Positions 46,634-53,906 of a stretch of DNA of 64,000 nucleotides are shown here, piece after piece. The DNA is from Virgifigura deserti (GTDB lineage: Bacteria > Pseudomonadota > Alphaproteobacteria > Dongiales > Dongiaceae). The translations under genes were made by a program, and so were the position numbers. The stretch covers positions 159,392-223,391 of the forward strand of contig QOZR01000010.1 of assembly GCA_003576685.1 (NCBI GenBank). The letters run 5' to 3'. The stretch's first letter is position 1. Every line of letters begins with the position of its first letter. The notes under the pieces were generated by a model that saw only the letters and a list, made by a program, of their open reading frames with translations, was not told the DNA's origin and ran no database searches.

Positions 46634-47410
46634 ATGGTTCAACTCACGCTCCCGGCCAACTCCAAGATCCGGGCCGGCAAGACGGTCAAAGCGCCGCCGG
46701 GCGCCAAGCGGGTGAAGACCTTCAAGGTTTATCGCTGGAACCCGGAGGACGGGCAGACGCCGCAGGTCGATGCGTTTGAGATCGATCTCGACGCCTGCGG
46801 TCCGATGGTTCTCGACGCGCTCATCAAGATCAAGAACGAGATCGATTCGACCCTGGCCTTCCGCCGCTCCTGCCGCGAGGGCGTCTGCGGCAGCTGCGCG
46901 ATGAATATCGACGGCGCCAACACGCTCGCCTGCACCAAGTTCATCGACGACGTGAAGGGCGACACCCGGGTCTATCCGCTGCCGCATATGAAGGTGGTCA
47001 AGGATCTCGTGCCCGATCTCGGCGGCGTCTTCGCGCAATATGCCTTGATCGAGCCGTGGCTGAAGACGCAATCCCCGCCGCCCGAGCGCGAGCGGCCGCA
47101 ATCGCCGGAGGAGCGGGCGCGGCTCGACGGGATGTGGGAGTGCATCCTCTGCTTCTGCTGCACCACCTCCTGCCCGAGCTACTGGTGGAACGGCGACCGC
47201 TATCTCGGCCCCGCGGTTCTGCTGCAGGCCTATCGCTGGATCGCCGACAGTCGCGACGAATATACCGGCGAGCGCCTCGACGCGCTCGAGGATCCGTTCC
47301 GCCTCTATCGCTGCCACACCATCCTGAACTGCACCCGGACCTGCCCGAAGGGCCTGAACCCGGCAAAGGCGATTGCCGAAATCAAGAAGCTGATGGTGGT
47401 CCGTCGCTGA
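46634..47410 (+). CDS. sdhB: succinate dehydrogenase iron-sulfur subunit
   Basis: Carries the [2Fe-2S], [4Fe-4S] and [3Fe-4S] clusters of complex II. The cysteines are in RSCREGVCGSCAMNIDGANTLAC, CILCFCCTTSCPSYW and CHTILNCTRTCPKGLNPAKA. It has 258 residues with a good family start. It closes the sdhCDAB operon; an exported-protein gene follows after 47 bases and may be co-transcribed. Confidence 0.96.
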   Translation: MVQLTLPANSKIRAGKTVKAPPGAKRVKTFKVYRWNPEDGQTPQVDAFEIDLDACGPMVLDALIKIKNEIDSTLAFRRSCREGVCGSCAMNIDGANTLACTKFIDDVKGDTRVYPLPHMKVVKDLVPDLGGVFAQYALIEPWLKTQSPPPERERPQSPEERARLDGMWECILCFCCTTSCPSYWWNGDRYLGPAVLLQAYRWIADSRDEYTGERLDALEDPFRLYRCHTILNCTRTCPKGLNPAKAIAEIKKLMVVRR

Positions 47411-47457
47411 TCGAGATCGCTCATCGCACCGAAGCTGCAAAGCCGTCAGGAGGGCCG

Positions 47458-48570
47458 ATGCGGTCGATCGCGCTGCGCCTCATCTTGCTTCTTGGCTTGT
47501 TGATTCCCATTGAGGCTGGGGCCGTCGACGCGCAGCAGGTCGAGCGCGACGTCGTCGCGGCGCTCGAAGCCCTCGCGGGCGGCGCGAATGCGATGCTGGC
47601 CTATAACGATGTCGAGGCGCATGCGGCCGGGCCCGCCTTCAACGTCGCGGTCCACGGCCTGCGCCTGATGCCGGACACATCGAGCTATCTCGACGTCGGC
47701 ACGCTCCGCTTCCGATTGACGCCGGACCCGGCGGATGCCGACCTCTCCACGATCAGTGACGTCCGGTTTCCGGCCGAGCTTCCCTATCGAGGTGTCGACG
47801 GCGCGACCGAAGCTATCATCGAGCTGCCATCCTTCAGCTTCACCGGCTCATGGTCACACCGGCTGCAGATGCTCCTCGCGGGAAACGCCGCCGTCGGCAA
47901 TCTCCGCGTGCTGGATGCAGCCGGTACCGAACTGCTCCGGCTCGCGCAGGCCGTGGTCGATCTCACGACGTCCGACTTCGACGGCGACTCCGCGCGCGCG
48001 AACTTATCGCTGCAGCATGGCGGCCTCGCCCTTCGACCCGCGATGATCGGCGATCATCCGCTCGCGCCGCATCTCGTGCCGCGCGACATGACGCTTCAAG
48101 CCGGGCTGGAGGACCTGCCCGGACGCGAACTGGCCGGTGCCTTCCAGGCGTTCATCGCATCGGGAGACGCGGACGAGGCTGCCGCAGCCGCGCGGCGGCT
48201 GCTGGTGGAGGCCGGCAGCAAGCTTCGCCTCTCCGATACGGTGATCGACACGGGGACCGTGCGCCTTTCGCTGGACGGATCGGTGCAGGCCGATCCGGCC
48301 GCGGCGCGCGACGCCGTCGCCGCCATGGATATCGAAATCGCCGGGCTGGACGCGCTCATCGCTCTCGCCGTTGCCGCGCCGCCCGTGGCCGGCGGGATCG
48401 ATGCGGCGGCGCCGCTGCAGATTCTGCGCGCCTTCGGCACGCCGGCAAGCGCGGCCGACGGCGTGGTGGTCTATCGCTATGCGATCTCGCTGTCGCCGGC
48501 CGGGGAGTTGCTGGTGAACGGACGGGACTTCCGCTTTCTGCTGCCGCAGCTGTCGTCTCCGGCCAACTGA
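47458..48570 (+). CDS. exported DUF2125-like protein of unknown function
   Basis: A 370-residue protein with a signal peptide (ALRLILLLGLLIPIEAGA) and a good ribosome site (CAGGAGG). The mature part is beta-rich and repetitive in style (VHGLRLMPDTSSYLDVGTLRFRLTP, AIIELPSFSFTGSW, LSDTVIDTGTVRLSLDGSVQ), resembling the periplasmic DUF2125/YdgA-like group. No catalytic motif is visible. It follows sdhB and ends seven bases before the convergent small gene. Confidence 0.65.
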   Translation: MRSIALRLILLLGLLIPIEAGAVDAQQVERDVVAALEALAGGANAMLAYNDVEAHAAGPAFNVAVHGLRLMPDTSSYLDVGTLRFRLTPDPADADLSTISDVRFPAELPYRGVDGATEAIIELPSFSFTGSWSHRLQMLLAGNAAVGNLRVLDAAGTELLRLAQAVVDLTTSDFDGDSARANLSLQHGGLALRPAMIGDHPLAPHLVPRDMTLQAGLEDLPGRELAGAFQAFIASGDADEAAAAARRLLVEAGSKLRLSDTVIDTGTVRLSLDGSVQADPAAARDAVAAMDIEIAGLDALIALAVAAPPVAGGIDAAAPLQILRAFGTPASAADGVVVYRYAISLSPAGELLVNGRDFRFLLPQLSSPAN

Positions 48571-48577
48571 CGCGATT

Positions 48578-48784
48578 TCAGGACAGTGAAATCTCGCCGT
48601 CGATCTTGTGATCGACATCGAGTGTCTCGATCGTCAGCGTCATCCGCGCTTTGATCTTTTCTGTTCCCGTCAGCTTCCCCGATTCAATCGCGGCATTGAC
48701 CGCGGCCTCGATCTCGCGTTGCGACGTAACGCCCACGCGCTTGAGAAACTTGCGCAGATCCATATTGAAGACATCGACGTTCAT
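48578..48784 (-). CDS. DUF6494 family small protein
   Basis: A 68-residue protein with AAGGAGG upstream of the ATG at 48784. The pattern MDLRKFLKRVGVTSQREIE, AAVNAAIESGKLTG and LTIETLDVDHKIDGEI matches small alphaproteobacterial proteins of DUF6494 found near TCA-cycle genes. It is soluble and acidic. The function is unknown. Confidence 0.75.
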   Translation of the reverse strand: MNVDVFNMDLRKFLKRVGVTSQREIEAAVNAAIESGKLTGTEKIKARMTLTIETLDVDHKIDGEISLS

Positions 48785-48881
48785 CTGATCCTCCTTCGAT
48801 TCGATCGAGGGAGGATAAAGGCGACACCTGCGGTACGCCAGTGGGGCGATGCTTAGCACGCCGTTCGCCCGATGCGGAGGG

Positions 48882-48898
48882 GCGGGTTTCAAACCCGC
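48882..48898. repeat. short perfect palindrome
   Basis: GCGGGTTT at 48882-48889 and AAACCCGC at 48891-48898 surround one base, in the 240-base gap between the DUF6494 gene and zapE. The rest of this gap shows nothing recognisable. It looks superficially like a tRNA T-arm but no cloverleaf surrounds it. Confidence 0.5.
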
Positions 48899-49025
48899 AC
48901 CCTGCTTCCGACGTTTCAATGCCTATATTGTTCCTTGCCCGAAGTAATTCAGATGGCGGCGATGTCGCATCAAGGCTTCCTTAATCATTTTCCGTCTGTC
49001 ATTTTCCCGCTTGTTGTTGGTTGTC

Positions 49026-50171
49026 ATGAATGATGCGACGCCGGCCTATTCGATGACGACCGACGGACCGTTGACTGCCTATCGTGCCCGACGACATGCG
49101 GGCAAGCTGCAGCCGGATCCCGCGCAGGTTCTTGCCGCGGAGAAGTTGCAGAGCCTGCATAACGCGCTGAAGCGTTATCAGCCGGCAATGGGAAAGGGAC
49201 GGTGGCGCGAGCGATTGGGGCTCACGCGGCGGCGCGAAGAACCGCCGCAGGGGCTGTATATGTTCGGGGGCGTCGGGCGCGGCAAGTCGATGTTGATGGA
49301 TCTGTTCTACGAGACCGCGCCGGTCGCCGCGAAGCGTCGCGTCCACTTCCACGAATTCATGCTCGACGTTCATGATCGCCTGCATCGAGCCCGGCATCGA
49401 ACGGCCGCCGACGGCGATCCGATTCCGCCGCTGGCCGACGACATCGCCGAAGAGGCGTGGCTGTTGTGCTTCGATGAATTCCACGTTGGCAACATCGCCG
49501 ACGCGATGCTGCTCGGGCGCTTGTTCGGCGCGCTCTTCGATCGCGGCGTCGTGATGGTGGCGACGTCGAACGTCGCGCCGGATGCGCTCTATGAAGGCGG
49601 CTTGCAGCGCGAGCGCTTCTTGCCCTTCATCGACCTGCTGAAGCAGCGCCTCGACATTCTCGAACTCGACGGTGAGCGGGACTATCGGCGCGCGCGGGTC
49701 AAGGGAATGACCGTCTATCACTGGCCGCTCGGCGATGCCGCGGAGCAGGCCCTGAAGGATGCCTTCGCGCAGCTGACGGATAAGGCGTCAGGCGAGTCCA
49801 CGTCGCTGACGGTGCATGGACGCCGCGTCATGGTGCCGAAGGCGGCGAAAGGCGTCGCGTGGTTTGCGTTCGCGGACCTTTGCGAGCAGCCGCTCGGCGC
49901 CGCCGACTATCTCGCGATCGCCACCCATTTCCACACCTTGATTCTGTCCGGCGTGCCGAAGATGGCGGCGGTGAACAGGAATGAAGCGCGTCGATTCGTG
50001 ACGCTTGTCGATGCGCTCTACGAACACAAAGTCAATTTCATCTGCGCCGCGGCCGATGCACCGGAACAGCTTTATGCAACCGGTGAAGGTGCGCTCGAGT
50101 TCCGTCGGACGTCCTCTCGTCTGATGGAAATGCAATCGGCCGATTACTTGGCGTGCGCGCACCTACCATAA
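49026..50171 (+). CDS. zapE: cell division ATPase ZapE/AFG1
   Basis: An AAA-type ATPase of 381 residues, homologous to mitochondrial AFG1 and to ZapE, which acts at the Z-ring under stress. Walker A GLYMFGGVGRGKSMLMDLF, HFHEFMLDVHDRLHR, Walker B LLCFDEFHVGNIADA, and the sensor FVATSN-type motif VMVATSNVAPDALY are clear. The ATG at 49026 is chosen over an upstream start. Placement between sdh and mdh is standard in alphaproteobacteria. Confidence 0.92.
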   Translation: MNDATPAYSMTTDGPLTAYRARRHAGKLQPDPAQVLAAEKLQSLHNALKRYQPAMGKGRWRERLGLTRRREEPPQGLYMFGGVGRGKSMLMDLFYETAPVAAKRRVHFHEFMLDVHDRLHRARHRTAADGDPIPPLADDIAEEAWLLCFDEFHVGNIADAMLLGRLFGALFDRGVVMVATSNVAPDALYEGGLQRERFLPFIDLLKQRLDILELDGERDYRRARVKGMTVYHWPLGDAAEQALKDAFAQLTDKASGESTSLTVHGRRVMVPKAAKGVAWFAFADLCEQPLGAADYLAIATHFHTLILSGVPKMAAVNRNEARRFVTLVDALYEHKVNFICAAADAPEQLYATGEGALEFRRTSSRLMEMQSADYLACAHLP

Positions 50172-50311
50172 AAATGATGACCGCATACCACTTCTACTTG
50201 CTCTTGGGGTTGAAAGAGAGTAGCAACACAATAACTAGTGATGTATGCGCGTCCGTTGAAACTGTCGTCCTGATCTTGAAAGGCCGACCTCGGACTTCGC
50301 TAGGAGAATAA

Positions 50312-51274
50312 ATGTCGCGCAAGAAAATCGCCCTGGTCGGCGCGGGCAATATCGGCGGAACATTGGCCCTGTTAGTCGGCCTCAAGGAGTTGGGCGATGT
50401 CGTTCTCATCGACGTCGCCGACGGCATCCCGCAGGGAAAGTCACTCGACCTCGCACAATCCTCATCGATCGAAGGCTTCGACGCCGACCTTCGCGGCTCG
50501 ACCGATTTTCGCCAGATCAAAGGCGCCGACGTGGTGATCGTCACCGCCGGCATTCCGCGAAAGCCAGGCATGAGCCGCGACGATCTGATCGAGGTGAACG
50601 CGAAGGTCATGAACAAGGTCGGCGCCGCGATCAAGCGGCATTGTCCGAAAGCGTTCGTGATCGTCATCACCAATCCGCTCGACGTCATGGTCTGGGTGAT
50701 GCGCGAGGCGAGCGGCCTACCGCACAACAAGGTTGTTGGCATGGCGGGCGTTCTCGACAGCGCGCGCTTCCGCTATTTCCTCGCGCAGGAGTTCAAGGTT
50801 TCGGTCGAGGACGTGACCGCATTCGTCCTTGGTGGCCACGGTGACACGATGGTGCCGCTGGTGCGCTACTCGACGGTGGCGGGCATTCCGCTGCCCGATT
50901 TGGTGAAGATGGGTTGGACCACGAAGCAGAGGCTCGGTGAGATCGTTCAGCGCACGCGCGACGGCGGCGCCGAGATCGTCGGCCTCTTGAAGACGGGGTC
51001 CGCATTCTATGCTCCGGCAGCCGCCGCCATTACGATGGCCGAGTCATATCTCAAGGATAAGAAGCGCGTGCTGCCCTGTGCTGCCTACCTCAACGGCCAG
51101 TATGGAGTGAAGGGTCTCTATGTCGGCGTGCCAGTGGTGCTCGGTGCCGGCGGCGTGGAGAGGGTGGTCGAGATCGATCTGAACAAGGCCGAGAAGGCGA
51201 TGTTCGACAAATCGGTCACGGCCGTTAGGGGCCTCATCGATGTGGTGAGGAAGCTTCAGAGAGGAGATCTTTGA
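50312..51274 (+). CDS. mdh: malate dehydrogenase
   Basis: NAD-dependent malate oxidation in the TCA cycle, LDH-like type. KIALVGAGNIGGTLALLVGLKELGDVVLIDV binds NAD. The substrate loop is AGIPRKPGMSRDDL and the catalytic pair lies in VLGGHGDTMVPLVRYSTVAGIPL. It has 320 residues. Ribosome site AGGAG. The stop overlaps the ATG of the histone-like gene by one base. Confidence 0.96.
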   Translation: MSRKKIALVGAGNIGGTLALLVGLKELGDVVLIDVADGIPQGKSLDLAQSSSIEGFDADLRGSTDFRQIKGADVVIVTAGIPRKPGMSRDDLIEVNAKVMNKVGAAIKRHCPKAFVIVITNPLDVMVWVMREASGLPHNKVVGMAGVLDSARFRYFLAQEFKVSVEDVTAFVLGGHGDTMVPLVRYSTVAGIPLPDLVKMGWTTKQRLGEIVQRTRDGGAEIVGLLKTGSAFYAPAAAAITMAESYLKDKKRVLPCAAYLNGQYGVKGLYVGVPVVLGAGGVERVVEIDLNKAEKAMFDKSVTAVRGLIDVVRKLQRGDL

Positions 51275-51540
51275 TGAAGAAGCCTGTGAAGAAAGCTGCG
51301 CCGAAGAAGAAGGCGACGGCGAAGGCGGCTGCCAAGTCGACGGCCAAGAAGGCCGCGCCGAAGAAGAAGGCGGCCGCGAAGGCGGCTGTCAAATCCACGG
51401 CTAAGAAAGCCGCGACCAAGAAGACCGCGACCAAGAAGACCGCGACCAAGAAGACTGCGGCTAAAAAGACCGCAAAGTCCGCGGCTAAGAAGACGACCGC
51501 CAAGAAGGCCGCGCGGCCGAAGGCGAAGAAGGCAAGCTAG
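51274..51540 (+). CDS. histone H1-like Lys/Ala-rich protein
   Basis: An 88-residue protein made almost entirely of Lys, Ala and Thr in KKAA, KKTATKKTA and KAAAKST repeats, with no folded domain. It resembles the C-terminal arms of histone H1 and of bacterial H1-like (AlgP/HctB-style) proteins, so DNA or RNA binding is likely. GAGGAGA precedes the ATG, which overlaps the mdh stop (TGATG). Location between mdh and sucC implies co-expression with the TCA genes. Confidence 0.75.
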   Translation: MKKPVKKAAPKKKATAKAAAKSTAKKAAPKKKAAAKAAVKSTAKKAATKKTATKKTATKKTAAKKTAKSAAKKTTAKKAARPKAKKAS

Positions 51541-51614
51541 CCCGGGGGTATTAGGCCAGCTTCTCAAGTTTTTACGGTCTGCGGCGGCGGCGCACCGACG
51601 GTTAGCGCAAACTT

Positions 51615-51647
51615 CTTCGGGGCTCAGGCTTGCACCACCCCCCGAAG
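51615..51647 (+). promoter_or_regulatory. hairpin upstream of sucC
   Basis: CTTCGGGG at 51615-51622 pairs perfectly with CCCCGAAG at 51640-51647 over a 17-base loop. It lies in the 182-base gap between the histone-like gene and sucC. It could end the mdh transcript or form part of a sucC leader; no T-run follows. Confidence 0.4.
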
Positions 51648-51722
51648 GTGCTAGAGTACGCGCCGCGCTCGAACAGAGCACCTTGGGCGCCGCCGCCAAT
51701 ATAGCAACGTGATAGCAGGCCG

Positions 51723-52892
51723 ATGAATATCCACGAATACCAGGCCAAGGGCCTGATGAGGAAATTCGGCGTCGCCGTACCGCGCGGCGCTGTTGCCTAT
51801 ACAGCCGAGGAAGCGGAAGCCGCAGCGCGTGATCTAGGCGGGTCGGTTTGGGTCGTCAAGGCCCAGATCCACGCCGGGGGCCGCGGCAAGGCGGGCGGCG
51901 TCAAGGTCGCGAAATCGATGTCCGACGTCCGGGACGCCGCGACCAAGATGCTGGGGATGACCCTGGTCACGCATCAGACCGGCCCGGCGGGAAAAGAGGT
52001 CAAGCGCGTCTATATCGAGGAAGGCTGCGACATCAAGCGCGAGCTTTATCTCGGCATGCTGATAGACCGCGCGACCTCGCGCGTGACTTGCATGGCCTCG
52101 ACCGAAGGCGGCACCGAGATCGAGGAGGTCGCGGCCAAGACGCCGGAGAAGATCCTCAAGGTGGATATCGACCCGGCGACCGGGATCATGCCGCACCATG
52201 CGCGGCGGATCGCCTTCGGCCTCGGCCTCGAAGGTCCACAGGTCGGCGCCGCCACGAAGTTCATCATCGCGATGTACAAGGCCTTCACCGAGCTGGACGC
52301 CAGCATCGTCGAGATCAATCCGCTGGTCGTGACCGGATCGGGCGAGGTGATCGCCCTCGACGCGAAGATGAACTTCGACGACAACGCGCTCTATCGTCAC
52401 AAGGACGTTGCCGAGCTGCGCGACGAGGACGAGGAAGATCCGGCCGAACTCGAGGCGGCGCGGCACGACCTCAACTACATCAAGCTCGACGGCAATATCG
52501 GCTGCATGGTCAACGGCGCCGGTCTCGCCATGGCGACCATGGACATCATCAAGCTCTATGGCGGCGAGCCTGCGAACTTCCTCGATGTCGGCGGCGGCGC
52601 GACCAAGGACCGGGTGACGACGGCCTTCAAGCTCATTCTTTCGGATGCGAACGTCGAGGGTATCCTGGTCAATATCTTCGGCGGCATCATGCGCTGCGAC
52701 GTGATAGCCGAGGGCGTCGTCGCGGCGGCGCGCGAGGTCAGCCTGCATGTGCCGCTGGTGGTCCGCCTCGAAGGGACCAATGTCGAGCTGGGAAAGAAGA
52801 TCCTGCGGGAATCGGGACTGCCGATCGTGTCGGCCGACAATCTTGCCGATGCCGCGGAGAAGATCGTCAACGCTGTGCGTGAGGTTGCCTGA
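51723..52892 (+). CDS. sucC: succinyl-CoA synthetase (ADP-forming) beta subunit
   Basis: ATP-grasp subunit of the TCA-cycle enzyme that makes ATP from succinyl-CoA. Starts MNIHEYQAKGLMRKFGVAVPRG. Further motifs are KAQIHAGGRGKAGGVKVAKS, NPLVVTGSGEVIALDAKM and FLDVGGGATKDRVTTAFKLIL. It has 389 residues. The stop overlaps the sucD ATG (TGATG). Confidence 0.97.
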   Translation: MNIHEYQAKGLMRKFGVAVPRGAVAYTAEEAEAAARDLGGSVWVVKAQIHAGGRGKAGGVKVAKSMSDVRDAATKMLGMTLVTHQTGPAGKEVKRVYIEEGCDIKRELYLGMLIDRATSRVTCMASTEGGTEIEEVAAKTPEKILKVDIDPATGIMPHHARRIAFGLGLEGPQVGAATKFIIAMYKAFTELDASIVEINPLVVTGSGEVIALDAKMNFDDNALYRHKDVAELRDEDEEDPAELEAARHDLNYIKLDGNIGCMVNGAGLAMATMDIIKLYGGEPANFLDVGGGATKDRVTTAFKLILSDANVEGILVNIFGGIMRCDVIAEGVVAAAREVSLHVPLVVRLEGTNVELGKKILRESGLPIVSADNLADAAEKIVNAVREVA

Positions 52893-53767
52893 TGGCCGTT
52901 CTCGTCAACTCCGACACCAAGGTGATTTGCCAGGGCTTCACCGGCGCGCAGGGCACCTTCCACTCCGAGCAGGCGATCGCCTACGGCACTAAGATGGTCG
53001 GCGGCGTGACGCCGGGCAAAGGCGGCACGACCCATCTCGACCTGCCGGTCTTCGACACGGTTGCCGAAGCGGTGCGGCAGACGGGCGCCAACGCCTCGGT
53101 CATCTATGTGCCGCCGCCCTTCGCCGCCGATGCGATCCTGGAAGCGGAGGATGCCGGGGTCGAACTCGTCGTCTGCATCACCGAGGGCATTCCGGTGCTC
53201 GACATGGTGCGGGTGAAGCGGGCGCTTGCCGGCAGCAGGACCCGCCTGATCGGCCCCAATTGCCCCGGCATCATCACGCCGGATGCCTGCAAGATCGGCA
53301 TCATGCCGGGTCACATCCATTCCCGTGGCCGGATCGGTGTTGTTTCCCGCTCGGGCACGCTTACTTATGAAGCGGTGGCACAGACCACCACGGCCGGGCT
53401 CGGCCAGTCGACCTGCATCGGGATTGGCGGCGATCCCGTCAACGGGACGAACTTCATCGACTGCCTCGACCTGTTCCTGGCCGACGACGAGACCGACGGG
53501 ATCATCATGATCGGCGAGATCGGCGGAACGGCCGAGGAGGACGCGGCGGCGTTCCTGAAGAGCCAGAAGAAAAAGAAACCCGTCGTCGGCTTCATCGCCG
53601 GCGTCACGGCGCCGCCAGGGCGCCGGATGGGACATGCCGGGGCGATCATCTCCGGCGGCAAGGGAGGAGCAGCGGGCAAGATCGAGGCGATGCGCAGTGC
53701 AGGCATTGCGGTCGCCGAGTCGCCTGCCAGCCTGGGGAGCACTATGTTAAGGGTCATGAAAGGCTGA
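52892..53767 (+). CDS. sucD: succinyl-CoA synthetase alpha subunit
   Basis: CoA-binding and phosphohistidine subunit. Rossmann part KVICQGFTGAQGTFHSEQAIAYGTKMVGGVTPGKGG; phosphorylated histidine in RRMGHAGAIISGGKGGAAGK. It has 291 residues. It is translationally linked to sucC. The sucA gene follows after 139 bases. Confidence 0.97.
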   Translation: MAVLVNSDTKVICQGFTGAQGTFHSEQAIAYGTKMVGGVTPGKGGTTHLDLPVFDTVAEAVRQTGANASVIYVPPPFAADAILEAEDAGVELVVCITEGIPVLDMVRVKRALAGSRTRLIGPNCPGIITPDACKIGIMPGHIHSRGRIGVVSRSGTLTYEAVAQTTTAGLGQSTCIGIGGDPVNGTNFIDCLDLFLADDETDGIIMIGEIGGTAEEDAAAFLKSQKKKKPVVGFIAGVTAPPGRRMGHAGAIISGGKGGAAGKIEAMRSAGIAVAESPASLGSTMLRVMKG

Positions 53768-53906
53768 CCGCGCCATAAAGTGCGGTCGCCGGAATTGTCA
53801 GGCGGCGGGGCCTTACCGGCCGCGCACTTTCAAGAGGCTCGTGCGATTCGGGCTCCAATTCTTGGGGACAAGTATTGGAGCCGTCGCACGAAGGTAAGCG
53901 AGAGAG

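Noticed and set aside
48875..48905. tRNA-like T-arm sequence
   Set aside because: It is a perfect 8-base palindrome with one central base; no acceptor, D or anticodon arm can be formed around it.
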